DNA of 64,000 nt, from NCBI RefSeq assembly GCF_009912395.1, contig NZ_WNDO01000006.1:124001-188000 (forward strand), in the 5' to 3' direction. Shown here piece after piece: positions 15,349-23,689 of the stretch. The translations under genes were made by a program, and so were the position numbers. Position 1 is the first letter of the stretch; every line of letters starts with the position of its first letter. Source of the stretch: Luteibacter sp. (lineage in GTDB: Bacteria > Pseudomonadota > Gammaproteobacteria > Xanthomonadales > Rhodanobacteraceae). The notes under the pieces are model-generated. The model did no database searches. It was not told the DNA's origin and saw only the letters and a program-made list of their open reading frames with translations.

Positions 15349-17961
15349 TTAATCTCGTTGCTGATGACGATGCTTTTCATTCGCCACATGGCGTTCATGC
15401 AGCGAATCGCTGGTACCCGAGGCCTGCGGATCGTCCGGCGGCCGTGCATCGATGTCTCGATCGTTCTCGCCGCCGGGGGTGATCTTGAGGATGGAGTGGC
15501 GCACTTCGCGCGCAAGGATCACGCGTGCGTCGCGGACCATGTCTTCCAGTGCTTCGGCGAAGTCGAGCTTGCCCTGTTCGTCGGTCCAGACGATCTTCAC
15601 TTCGCGCAGCTTCTGGATGAAGCCGCGGAACAGCGCCTTGTCGAAGAACTCCGGCGCCGACAGTTCGTTGAGCAACGAAAGGCGCTGCGCAGTGAGCGTG
15701 CAGGCGCTTTCGAGTTCGCCCGCCGACATCGTATGTGGGCCGTTCTTCACCAGCGCCGCGATGGCGATGTAATAGCGCTCGAACGCCTGCAACATGCTGC
15801 GCGCGATCACGCGCAGCTGGTAGGCACCGTCGTCCTGGCCCGGTCCACGCTCCAGCACGCGGCCTTCGCCGCTGGCTTCCAGCATGCCGCGGCGAACGAA
15901 GAATTCGATCGTCTCCTGCACCTGCGCGGCGAAGCCGTCGGCATCCCACGGCAGGAACAGCTCGGCCTGGATGAACGGGTAGATGATCTTGCCCAGGCGC
16001 ACCACCGACGAACGCGACATGCGCCGGTTGTTGAGGAAGCACGCGGCTACCCACGCGGCCGGCGCGTTGAGGTGCAGGACGTTGTTGCGGAAGTACGACA
16101 GCAGCACCGCCTGCTCGCCCTCGGTGACGAGCACGTCGCCCAGCGGATGACGCACGCGGCGGATCCAGCCCATCTGTTCGCCGTAGGCGATGATGCCCGG
16201 CGGGTTCATCGGCGTGATGGTCACGCGGTCGGAGTAGGGCAGTTCCTGGAACAGCGCCTTGGTGAGTTCGAGCTGGGTGAGCAGGTCGTTCTCGGCCATC
16301 GCATGCTTCGGCGTCGCCAGCAGGGCGAGCGCGAGCAGGTTGATGGGGTTCACGTCCGCCGCGCGGTTGATGTTGATCTGGATGCGCTCGGCGAGGTCGT
16401 CGACCACGCGGTTGAGCCATTCCGGTTTCACATCTGGGTCGGTGGTGGCATCGCGCCACTCGGCCGACGCCGCTTCGAGCATCGGCGTGAGCAGGATCGG
16501 CTCGCCGAAGTTGATGGTGACGTGGCCGTAGCGCTGGCGCAGCACCTTCAGGCCGCGCAGCAGGCCGAGCAGGGATTCCTTCTCCTTCGGCTTGCCCGAC
16601 AGCTCGCCGGCGTACGACTTGCCTTCCATCAGCTTCTCGTAGCCGATGTACACGGGCTGGAACAGCACCGGGCGACGCGGCGCGCGCAGGAAGGCGCGTA
16701 CCGTCATCACCAGCATGCCGGCACGCGGCGTGAGCAGGCGGCCCGTACGCGAACGTCCGCCTTCGATGAAGTATTCCAGCGGCACGCCGCGATCGACGAG
16801 CTGCGCGAGGTATTCGTTGAACACCACCGAGTACAGCGCGTTGCCCTTGAAGCTGCGACGCAGGAAGAACGCGCCGCCACGACGAAGTACCGGACCGATC
16901 AGCGGCAGGTTGAGGTTTACGCCCGCCGCGATGTGCGGCGGCACCACGCCGGAGTGATGCAGCTGGTAGGACAGCAGCAGGTAATCGGTGTGGCTGCGAT
17001 GGCTGGGCACGTACACCACTTCGTGGCCCGGCGCGACGGCGCGGGCCTTGTCGAAGTGATGCATCGCGATGCCGTCGTAGAGCTTGTTCCAGAAGTTCGA
17101 CAGCACGAACGACGTGGAGCGCACCACCGGATGCGAATAGTCGGCGGCGATCTCCATCGCGAAATCGCGCGCACGGCGCTGCGCTTTCGCGAGGGACAGG
17201 TTTTCCTTGCTGGCCGTGGCCGCGATGGCGTCGCGCACGGGCTGCGCGTTGAGCACGGCGTCGACCACCGTGCGGCGATGCGAGAGGTCGGGGCCGATCA
17301 CGGCCGCACGGATGCGGCGGAAGTGCGTGCGCAGCACGCGGGCGATTTTGCGCGTCAGGCGCTCGTGCGTGAGCCCGCTGGACTCGGCCAGCACGGTGCG
17401 CAGCGAGACGGGCGTGGAGAAGTGCACCACGGTGTCGCGGCCGTTCAACAGCAGCGCCAGCATGCGGCGGAAACGGCCGACCACCAGCCAGTTCTCGGCG
17501 AACAGCACGCTGAACCAGCCGCTTTCGCGGTTGGGCGCGCGGCCGACGTAGATCGACACCGGCACCACCTGGATATCGCGCGACGGATCATCCTCCAGCG
17601 CCTGGATCAGCTGGCCCAGGGGCTCCTTGGGACCACGGGTGTCCGTGCGGCCGAACAGCCAGCCCTGGCGACGGCTCAGCGAAAACACGGAGCGGCGACG
17701 GCGGCCGGACAGGTGCAGCAACTGCATCGGGCTGGGCAGACCCGCCTCGCGGCAGGCGCGCTCCAGGATCAGCGCGTCGGACGTGCCGTCGCGCTCGATG
17801 GCGTAGCAGACGGCGGCGCCACCCTGGAGCAGGGCGGCAGGCTCGGCGGGCTCACGCTTGATCTTCACCCACGGCTCGAGCAAACGCCCCAGCAGCTTGA
17901 ACCACCAGGGCGAGCGGGCAACTTGGACGTGCGGATCCGCACTCATCGGAATTTCGGACAT
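15349..17961 (-). CDS. plsB: Glycerol-3-phosphate 1-O-acyltransferase PlsB
   Basis: 870 residues, slightly longer than the ~807 of the enterobacterial enzyme. The acyltransferase motif HRSHTD (about 321-326) supplies the catalytic His and Asp; later motifs are GGAFFLRRSF, FIEGGRSRTGRLLTPR and FQPVYIGYEKLMEG. PlsB makes 1-acyl-glycerol-3-phosphate from acyl-ACP or acyl-CoA at the inner membrane, the first step of phospholipid synthesis. The extra length is partly a polar C-terminal tail rich in D, H and R. The ATG at 17961 is preferred over an adjacent upstream GTG. The gene is followed closely on the minus strand by the AT-rich ubiE patch. Confidence 0.95.
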   Translation of the reverse strand: MSEIPMSADPHVQVARSPWWFKLLGRLLEPWVKIKREPAEPAALLQGGAAVCYAIERDGTSDALILERACREAGLPSPMQLLHLSGRRRRSVFSLSRRQGWLFGRTDTRGPKEPLGQLIQALEDDPSRDIQVVPVSIYVGRAPNRESGWFSVLFAENWLVVGRFRRMLALLLNGRDTVVHFSTPVSLRTVLAESSGLTHERLTRKIARVLRTHFRRIRAAVIGPDLSHRRTVVDAVLNAQPVRDAIAATASKENLSLAKAQRRARDFAMEIAADYSHPVVRSTSFVLSNFWNKLYDGIAMHHFDKARAVAPGHEVVYVPSHRSHTDYLLLSYQLHHSGVVPPHIAAGVNLNLPLIGPVLRRGGAFFLRRSFKGNALYSVVFNEYLAQLVDRGVPLEYFIEGGRSRTGRLLTPRAGMLVMTVRAFLRAPRRPVLFQPVYIGYEKLMEGKSYAGELSGKPKEKESLLGLLRGLKVLRQRYGHVTINFGEPILLTPMLEAASAEWRDATTDPDVKPEWLNRVVDDLAERIQININRAADVNPINLLALALLATPKHAMAENDLLTQLELTKALFQELPYSDRVTITPMNPPGIIAYGEQMGWIRRVRHPLGDVLVTEGEQAVLLSYFRNNVLHLNAPAAWVAACFLNNRRMSRSSVVRLGKIIYPFIQAELFLPWDADGFAAQVQETIEFFVRRGMLEASGEGRVLERGPGQDDGAYQLRVIARSMLQAFERYYIAIAALVKNGPHTMSAGELESACTLTAQRLSLLNELSAPEFFDKALFRGFIQKLREVKIVWTDEQGKLDFAEALEDMVRDARVILAREVRHSILKITPGGENDRDIDARPPDDPQASGTSDSLHERHVANEKHRHQQRD

Positions 17962-17978
17962 CACAGGATTGTACGGCC

Positions 17979-18935
17979 TTAGCGGGTACGGGCGTCCGCC
18001 ACGGGGGCGGCGGGCGTGGCGGCGGTGCCGGCGGGGGCGGGTGTGCTGGTTGCCGGCGCCGGTGCGGCCAGGCGGGCATGCTCGGCGCGGACCTCCTGGA
18101 GGAGGTCGCTGTCATACCAGCGGCCGTCCAGCAGCACGAGGGTGGTGTCGGTCGAGATCGCCTTGTCGAGCACCGTGTAGGTGATTTTCACGTGTGCCGA
18201 GGCACCGCTGTTTTCCAGCGTGTCGATGGTGGCGTCGTTGATGCTCTTGTCCAGCGACAGGCCGTAGACATCCAGCAGCTTCTTCAGGCCCAGCCACGCG
18301 GTGGAATAGGTGGCCATCGAGGCCTGGAAATCGAGCGCGTGCAAGGCCTCGGGCGTGGACAGGTGCGCGTTGCGTGCCGTGTCCACGGCGATGGCGATGG
18401 CCTGCTTCGCCTTGACCTGGTCGTTCCAGGCCACGGTTTGCGTCCACGGCAGCACCACGTTGACGACATCGCGAAGCTGGCGCTTCTGCGAGGCCGAGAG
18501 GTCCTTGTCCTGATCGATGGCGCTGAGTGCCATCGACTGGCCCACGCCGGAGATGAGCGGCATCTGGTCTTTGTAGTCGCGGTCGAAGCGCACCAGTGTC
18601 GGGCGCAGGTCGGCGAACAGCTTCTTTTCGGCGTCGGGCTCGGTGAAGCGCTTCACCATGGTGTCGAAGCGGGTGCGGTCCTGCGGATCCACCGGCGCCT
18701 GCGCGGCGTCGCGGTGCGTCCAGTCGGCGCGCAAGGTGGCGAAGTCGGCCGGCGGCAGCGCGTGCTGCCAGTACATGTCGAAGCGGCCGTCGCGGATCAA
18801 CTCCAGCGAGGCGCGCACGGCGTCCTCGGGCGAGCCGCCACCCGGCGTGCCCGGTGGCTCCTTGTCCTTGCCGCAGGCGGCGAGGAGAACGAGTGCCGGG
18901 AGGATCAACCAGGCCTTGGTCGTGGAGCGGAACAT
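17979..18935 (-). CDS. Hypothetical lipoprotein
   Basis: 318 residues. Signal sequence with lipobox LLAAC (Cys21), so a lipid-anchored periplasmic protein. The mature part begins with a DUF4878-like stretch (GSPEDAVRASLELIRDGRF), continues as a helical region of unknown fold, and ends in a low-complexity tail of A, P and T. The ATG at 18935 is chosen because it puts the lipobox at the right distance; the frame is open 40 codons further upstream but that part is not signal-like. It precedes plsB with a gap of about 17 bp and could be co-transcribed. Function unknown. Confidence 0.75.
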   Translation of the reverse strand: MFRSTTKAWLILPALVLLAACGKDKEPPGTPGGGSPEDAVRASLELIRDGRFDMYWQHALPPADFATLRADWTHRDAAQAPVDPQDRTRFDTMVKRFTEPDAEKKLFADLRPTLVRFDRDYKDQMPLISGVGQSMALSAIDQDKDLSASQKRQLRDVVNVVLPWTQTVAWNDQVKAKQAIAIAVDTARNAHLSTPEALHALDFQASMATYSTAWLGLKKLLDVYGLSLDKSINDATIDTLENSGASAHVKITYTVLDKAISTDTTLVLLDGRWYDSDLLQEVRAEHARLAAPAPATSTPAPAGTAATPAAPVADARTR

Positions 18936-19024
18936 CGGGCGTCGTCCGTAAACGGCGGGGAGGCGAGGGTACGAGGGCGCCCCGCCGATCACAAGGGTAG
19001 TGGGCGGCGCATGAAGGCGCGCAT

Positions 19025-19061
19025 AAAGAAAAACCCCGGAGACGCTAAGCCTCACGGGGTT
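19025..19061 (-). terminator. Rho-independent terminator after the acid phosphatase gene
   Basis: On the minus strand AACCCCG pairs with CGGGGTT (plus 19055-19061 and 19032-19038), immediately followed by TTTTCTTT. This is the clearest intrinsic terminator in the region. Confidence 0.8.
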
Positions 19062-19194
19062 ATCCGGCCCGAAGCCGGCAAGGGAAATGGCCTTGCCCGC
19101 ATTCCTTTCGGCGCCACGGGTTTCGGCGCCACAAATGATAGTTGGACGACATTGCTAAAGCAATACTTTAGCAAATGTTGCCTAACTCATTGAA
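19062..19194 (-). other. Hairpin-rich 3' untranslated region (possible 3'-end small RNA)
   Basis: Between the acid phosphatase stop and its terminator the minus strand can form successive stems. TTGCTAAAG/CTTTAGCAA (19152-19174) is a perfect 9-bp stem. Two direct copies of TTTCGGCGCCAC (19106-19117 and 19121-19132) have self-complementary GGCGCC cores. GGCAAGG/CCTTGCC (19077-19097) and CCGGC/GCCGG (19064-19078) follow. Such an ordered array ending in a strong terminator resembles 3'UTR-derived small RNAs. No known family recognised. Confidence 0.35.
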
Positions 19195-20106
19195 TCATTT
19201 GATTTTCAGTGCGTCGATCTTCTTCTGGCGACGCGCTTCGCGAGGCAGAGTGTAATCGTTGTCGAACAAGGATGCCTCCCAGGCGCCGTACGTCGGGTTC
19301 GGCAGCACGAACCAGCGCTCGCCGATCCAGGCCGTATAGGGCGCCATGGCCTTGGTGCGGCCCTCGGCCGTATTGCCCGGGACGTTGGCGAAATCGGCGA
19401 TCTGGTCGCCGAACTGCATCAGCACGCGGTAGTTCTTCGCCACCAGCTGGCGGCGGCAGCCCTTTTCGCTGCCCACCTGCTCGCAGCCTTCCACGAAGGT
19501 GCCCAGGCCCAGGAAGGATTCCTTGCCGGCGACCGGGAAACCGGCCGAGCGCAGGTTGGCGAGGGTGGATTCGTCCAGGTCCTTCGCGCGGTTGGAGATG
19601 TAGATCACGGCCACGCCGTGGTCAGCAGCGAACTTCGTGAACTCCACGGCGCCCGGCAGCGGACGCGCGATGGCTTCCTTGCACCAGGCGGCCCAGTCGG
19701 CCTCGTTGAACTCGCCGCCCGAGCGCACTAGGCGGGCCTGGTACGGGGAGTTGTCGAGCACCGTCTCGTCGATATCGAGCACCACGGCCGGCTTCAGGCC
19801 CTTGAGCGAGGCGTGGGCCTCGCGGTCGTCCTTGGGCAGGGCGTCCCAGGTCGCGTCTTTCTTGGCCTTGAGCAATTTCTCCTGCGCGTTCCGGAAGGTC
19901 TGCAGGTAGATGAAGTCGTGCTCGCTGGCGTCCTGCGTCCAGGCCACGGCGTTAAGGTTGTCGTCGGCGGCGGGGCCGGCGGCCGGAGCCGGGGCGATGC
20001 CTGGGGCCTGCGGCGCGGGCGTGGCGGTGGCGACGGGCTTCTGTGCGCCGGCGCAGGCGGTCAGCAGCAGGGCCGCGACGAGCGCGGTCGGGACGAACTT
20101 CTTCAT
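19195..20106 (-). CDS. Lipoprotein e(P4)-family acid phosphatase / 5'-nucleotidase
   Basis: 303 residues. A lipobox (LLLTAC, Cys18) is followed by an alanine/proline linker to about residue 48. The HAD-type catalytic motif is DIDETVLDN (111-119), with D111 the likely nucleophile; IYISNR and the downstream FGDQIADF match the class C / e(P4) acid phosphatase group. Anchored in the outer membrane, it would dephosphorylate nucleotides (in Haemophilus, NAD-derived nucleotides) for uptake. Monocistronic, with a well-formed terminator downstream. Confidence 0.9.
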   Translation of the reverse strand: MKKFVPTALVAALLLTACAGAQKPVATATPAPQAPGIAPAPAAGPAADDNLNAVAWTQDASEHDFIYLQTFRNAQEKLLKAKKDATWDALPKDDREAHASLKGLKPAVVLDIDETVLDNSPYQARLVRSGGEFNEADWAAWCKEAIARPLPGAVEFTKFAADHGVAVIYISNRAKDLDESTLANLRSAGFPVAGKESFLGLGTFVEGCEQVGSEKGCRRQLVAKNYRVLMQFGDQIADFANVPGNTAEGRTKAMAPYTAWIGERWFVLPNPTYGAWEASLFDNDYTLPREARRQKKIDALKIK

Positions 20107-20254
20107 GGTAGGAAAACCCCTGGTGGATCAGGCATCGCGCCCGTGGGGCGGCGATTGTCCGGGCAGTTTACGACAGCGTGACGACGGACGGACCCTCTGG
20201 CATATCGCCCCCCCGTCCTGACAGACTTCGCCCTCATCCAAGACGAGGTCGTTC

Positions 20255-21274
20255 ATGGACGCCGTCCCCTCCCGGATCAGGGTTTCACGCATCGCCAGCT
20301 ACGTCATGGCAGGCCTCGGCCTGTTCCTCATCCTGTATCTGCGCCTGTTGCCGGCGTTGATGGCGGGCCTGCTGGTGTACGAAGTGGTGGTGTCCCTCGC
20401 GCCGCTGATGGGGCGTCGCATCTCCGGCGACCGCGCCCGCGTGCTGGCCGTGGCCATCATCGGCGTCTTCGTGGTGGGCATCATCACCTTGCTGATCCTC
20501 GGCGCCATCACCTTCTTCCGCAACGAGATCGGCAATCCGGAAGATCTCTGGCAGAACAAGCTGATGCCGATGGTGGAGCGCGCCCGCCAACAGCTGCCGC
20601 AGGCGGTGGTCGATCGCCTGCCCGATAGCGTGGACGACCTGCGCGTCACCGCGCTCGACTGGGCCCGCTCGCACGCTGTCGCCTTGCAGCTCGCCGGCAA
20701 GGAAGCCGCGCGCGTACTCGTGCACATTGTCATTGGCCTGGTCCTGGGCGCCTTCGTGGCGCTCAGCCGCACGCGTCCTTCGCACCAGATGGGCCCCTTC
20801 GCCGCCGAGCTGAGCCTGCGCTGCGCGCGCCTGGCCGACGCCTTCCACAACATCGTGTTCGCGCAGATCAAGATCTCGCTCGTGAACACGCTTTTCACGG
20901 CGATCTTCCTCGTCGGCGTGCTGCCGATGTTCGGCGTGCACCTGCCGCTGACCAAGACCTTGATCGTCCTTACCTTCATCGTCGGCCTGCTGCCGGTGAT
21001 CGGTAACCTGTTCTCCAACACGGCCATCACCATCGTCGGCCTGTCCATGGGTCTATACGTGGGCCTGGGCGCGCTGGCCTTCCTGATCCTCATCCACAAG
21101 CTCGAATACTTCCTCAACGCGCGCATCGTCGGCGGGCAGATCCGGGCCCGGGCCTGGGAGCTGCTGGTGGCCATGCTGGTGTTCGAGGCGGCCTTCGGCT
21201 TGCCTGGACTGGTCGCCGCCCCGATCTTCTACGCCTACCTGAAGGCGGAACTGGAAGCCGAGCGATTGATCTGA
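20255..21274 (+). CDS. AI-2E-family transporter (first of a tandem pair)
   Basis: 339 residues with about eight membrane segments: one near 14-38, a loop with the family-type NEIGNPEDLW region, and a cluster from 150 to 330. KLEYFLNARIVGGQIRAR (near 278-295) is a family signature. The AI-2E family (PF01594) includes export permeases with diverse roles such as Na+/H+ antiport; a role in autoinducer-2 is not general. Good ribosome binding site (GACGAGG) before the ATG. Followed 48 bp later by a close paralogue. Confidence 0.9.
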   Translation: MDAVPSRIRVSRIASYVMAGLGLFLILYLRLLPALMAGLLVYEVVVSLAPLMGRRISGDRARVLAVAIIGVFVVGIITLLILGAITFFRNEIGNPEDLWQNKLMPMVERARQQLPQAVVDRLPDSVDDLRVTALDWARSHAVALQLAGKEAARVLVHIVIGLVLGAFVALSRTRPSHQMGPFAAELSLRCARLADAFHNIVFAQIKISLVNTLFTAIFLVGVLPMFGVHLPLTKTLIVLTFIVGLLPVIGNLFSNTAITIVGLSMGLYVGLGALAFLILIHKLEYFLNARIVGGQIRARAWELLVAMLVFEAAFGLPGLVAAPIFYAYLKAELEAERLI

Positions 21275-21322
21275 CGTTCATCGCTTCCCTGCTGGAATCC
21301 CGCCACCCCAAGGAGCACCAGC

Positions 21323-22345
21323 ATGGTCCAGATACCGTCCGATTCGCGCTATGTCCGCCTCGCCAGCTACGTGCTGGCGGCGCTGGCGCTGTGGGGCATC
21401 CTCATGATCCACCTGGTGTCCGCCCTGCTGGCGGGCCTTCTGGTCTACGAGGTGGTGGAGGCGCTCACGCCGCTGATCCGGCGCATCACGCCGGGAGGCG
21501 AGGGCGCCAGGACGATCGCGGTAGCCGTGGTCGCCATCGTGGTGGTCGGTGCCATCGTGCTGATCGTGGTCGGGGTGCTGGGCTTCTATCGCCACGACCT
21601 GGGCGACCCGCAGCAGCTGTGGGACACCAAGCTGCTTCCGCTGCTCAACAAGGCCCACGAGCAGTTGCCCGGTTTCATCACCACCAACCTGCCTGACAGT
21701 TTCGCGGATATGCGCGCACAGGGCATGGACTGGGCGCACCAGCATTCCGGTGACCTGCGCCTGATGGGTACCACGGCAGCGCGCGTGTTCGCGCACGTAT
21801 TGATCGGCCTGGTGCTCGGCGCCATCGTCGCCATCTCGCACGGTTCGGGCGGCCGCCCGACGCGTCCGCTGGCCTTTGAACTGTCGACCCGCGTGTCGCG
21901 TCTGGCCGAAGCGTTCCACAACATCATCTTCGCGCAGTTGAAGATCTCGGCGATCAATACGGCACTGGCCGCGTTGTTCCTGCTGGTCGCGCTGCCGATC
22001 CTCGGCGTGCAGGTGCCGCTGGCGAAGACGCTGGTGATAGTCACCTTCGTGGTGGGCCTGCTGCCGGTCGTGGGCAACCTCATCTCCAACACGATGATCA
22101 CGGTGGCCGGCCTGTCCGTGTCCCTATGGGTCGGCGTCGCCGCGCTGGGTTTCCTCGTGGTGGTGCACAAGCTCGAATACTTCCTCAACGCACGCATCGT
22201 CGGCGGACAGATCCGCGCACGCACCTGGGAGTTGCTGGTAGCGATGCTGGTATTCGAAGCGGCATTCGGCATCCCCGGCCTCGTCGCGGGACCCATCTAC
22301 TACGCCTACCTGAAGAGCGAACTGGAAGCCGAGTCACTCATCTAA
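21323..22345 (+). CDS. AI-2E-family transporter (second of a tandem pair)
   Basis: 340 residues, clearly paralogous to the preceding gene over its whole length. It shares YVLAALALWGILMIHLVSAL at the N-terminus in the same position, the KLEYFLNARIVGGQ segment, and an almost identical C-terminus ending AYLKSELEAESLI. AAGGAG lies seven bases before the ATG. The two probably arose by duplication and may form hetero-oligomers or serve different substrates; nothing in the sequence decides this. A REP pair follows the stop. Confidence 0.9.
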   Translation: MVQIPSDSRYVRLASYVLAALALWGILMIHLVSALLAGLLVYEVVEALTPLIRRITPGGEGARTIAVAVVAIVVVGAIVLIVVGVLGFYRHDLGDPQQLWDTKLLPLLNKAHEQLPGFITTNLPDSFADMRAQGMDWAHQHSGDLRLMGTTAARVFAHVLIGLVLGAIVAISHGSGGRPTRPLAFELSTRVSRLAEAFHNIIFAQLKISAINTALAALFLLVALPILGVQVPLAKTLVIVTFVVGLLPVVGNLISNTMITVAGLSVSLWVGVAALGFLVVVHKLEYFLNARIVGGQIRARTWELLVAMLVFEAAFGIPGLVAGPIYYAYLKSELEAESLI

Positions 22346-22355
22346 CGCCACACCC

Positions 22356-22426
22356 TTGTAGGAGCGCGCTTGCGCGCGATGGGCGCTAGCGATAACCCCG
22401 CATCGCGCGCAAGCGCGCTCCTACAA
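22356..22426. repeat. Inverted REP pair (GTAG-head family)
   Basis: Two inverted REP copies with fully complementary arms and a 19-bp spacer, directly downstream of the second AI-2E gene and upstream of the hairpin-rich leader region. Confidence 0.9.
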
Positions 22427-22559
22427 AGGTATCGCGGCGAGGCGCAAAAGCATCAACACGCGGGCGCCGCCTACAGACAACTCCAGGTTGATTTGCTAGG
22501 GTAATCCTGCTGCCTGCGTCGTCCTATTCATGCGTTCGCAGACAGCCTTCGCTCCAAGG

Positions 22560-22622
22560 CGGTGGGGTCGCACGCCACCGGGGATTCGCACTCCCCGATG
22601 ACGCGCTAACCACCGAGTCATC
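22560..22622 (+). other. Three contiguous hairpins, candidate structured RNA leader
   Basis: Back-to-back stems: GGTGG/CCACC (22561-22579), GGGGA/TCCCC (22580-22596) and GATGAC/GTCATC (22597-22622). The first two share the loop motif TCGCAC. They end 21 bases before a short ORF with its own ribosome binding site. The geometry recalls tandem-hairpin riboswitch or sRNA elements, but I recognise no known class. The stretch 22427-22559 holds nothing I can name. Confidence 0.35.
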
Positions 22623-22643
22623 CTTCAAACCAAGGACACCCCA

Positions 22644-22745
22644 ATGGCTAACACCCATTCTACGGTACTCACCCGCCCGCCGCTTCCCCGCGGTGGCCCA
22701 CCCTCCGGTGCCCGGGCCGTTCTGGCCTATCCCGAACGCGGTTGA
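22644..22745 (+). CDS. Possible short leader peptide or small protein (33 codons)
   Basis: ATG with AAGGA eight bases upstream opens a 33-codon frame, starting MANTHSTVLTRPPLPRGG and ending ERG before TGA. It is rich in proline, glycine and arginine, and is not membrane-like. It directly follows the three-hairpin element, so it could be a regulatory leader. Its DNA is very GC-rich, where short frames arise by chance; confidence is low. Confidence 0.25.
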   Translation: MANTHSTVLTRPPLPRGGPPSGARAVLAYPERG

Positions 22746-23016
22746 CGAACGGCGGCCTCGGCCGCACCCGTGAGGTTTCTCTAGCCGTAAGCACCCGGCA
22801 CGGTACCGCGTGCCGGTTCACGGGGCCCTGAGTCCGCACCACTTTCGATATCACGCCGCCCGGCGTCCGGTCACGGACACGCCGGAGAACCCCCTCGTCC
22901 CGGAGCGATGCGTTTCAACGCGTCAACTTGAAGTTGCTTTACCCGTGGCACGTCCATGCCTGCATGGCGTGCCACACCTGGACAGACGGGAGCGGCACCG
23001 ACGCAAGGAGCCTGAC
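22746..23016. other. Non-coding spacer with strong hairpins
   Basis: Perfect stem CCGGCACG/CGTGCCGG at 22795-22816 and a long stem GTGGCACG/CGTGCCAC at 22945-22975 with inner CATGC/GCATG. The frame of the next gene stays open upstream into this stretch, but that part has no coding character and AAGGAG sits just before the 23017 ATG. The hairpins could act on the downstream small-protein genes. Confidence 0.4.
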
Positions 23017-23301
23017 ATGAAGGACACGAACCAACACTGGATTCTGGACGACGACGACGCATCCACCGAAGCGTTACTCAACGAAGCGACCGAATGGTTT
23101 GCCTACGCCCGCGGCACCGCGAGCCTGCTCGCCGAATGCCTGGGCAACGACCAGGTCGATGTCGACCCGCACGAACTATCGCTTGCCCTGGGCGGCATCG
23201 CCGCACTGGTCGCGGTGGGCACGCATTGCATCCAACGCGCACATACCCAGGTCATCTTCGATCACCCGACCACCCACGAGGTGCCACATGTTGGGGGTTG
23301 A
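23017..23301 (+). CDS. Hypothetical small protein
   Basis: 94 residues. An acidic start (DDDDASTEALLNEATEWFAYARG) leads into a helical section with an alanine-rich segment (LALGGIAALVAVGTHCIQRAH, about 56-76) that could be amphipathic. No catalytic motif. Short proteins with an EWFxYARG helix and a central LALxGIAAL helix occur in related bacteria without assigned function. AAGGAG lies six bases before the ATG. It overlaps the next gene by 14 bp, so they are translationally coupled. Confidence 0.7.
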   Translation: MKDTNQHWILDDDDASTEALLNEATEWFAYARGTASLLAECLGNDQVDVDPHELSLALGGIAALVAVGTHCIQRAHTQVIFDHPTTHEVPHVGG

Positions 23302-23608
23302 ATACGGCATGGGCATCGAACTGCTACAGGCGACGATGGCCATCGGCCTGATCGTGGTCAACGTGATGATCTTCGTCGACCGCCGCCACGGCATGACCAT
23401 CGCCACGCGTGGCGCACGCGGCTTCGCCGTCGCGGCCTTCGCCAGCGCTCTCGTCGCCCTGATGGCACTGGACCACCTGATGATCCAGGTATGGATCCAC
23501 CCCTCCGATGACACCACCTTCCTGTGGTTCCGCATGGCCATGATCGGCATGGGCCTGACCACGGCGGGCGCGGTGGCCTTCTGGATCCTCTCCCGCTGGC
23601 ACCCCTAA
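23288..23608 (+). CDS. Hypothetical three-helix membrane protein
   Basis: 106 residues with three predicted membrane segments (about 10-30, 45-66 and 81-101). Short basic loops (DRRHG, TRGARG) suggest positive-inside topology with the N-terminus outside. There is no conserved motif I recognise. It starts within the last codons of the 94-residue gene. A REP pair follows 13 bp after the stop. Function unknown; with its partner it forms a two-gene unit behind a structured leader region. Confidence 0.7.
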   Translation: MLGVEYGMGIELLQATMAIGLIVVNVMIFVDRRHGMTIATRGARGFAVAAFASALVALMALDHLMIQVWIHPSDDTTFLWFRMAMIGMGLTTAGAVAFWILSRWHP

Positions 23609-23621
23609 TCGTCGTGGCTGT

Positions 23622-23689
23622 TGTAGGAGCGCGCTTGCGCGCGATGGGTCTTCGCCGCAACCCTCATCGCGCGCAAGCGCGCTCCTACA
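23622..23689. repeat. Inverted REP pair (GTAG-head family)
   Basis: Two inverted REP copies with a short spacer, between the small membrane-protein gene and the minus-strand remnant and pilus operon. Confidence 0.9.

Noticed and set aside
15307-17982. Long plus-strand open frame opposite plsB
   Set aside because: PlsB on the other strand has all family motifs; the opposite frame is a GC-skew by-product with no recognisable domain.
22810-23016. N-terminal extension of the 94-residue small protein
   Set aside because: The extension is arginine/proline-rich and overlaps hairpins, while AAGGAG is correctly placed before the ATG at 23017.
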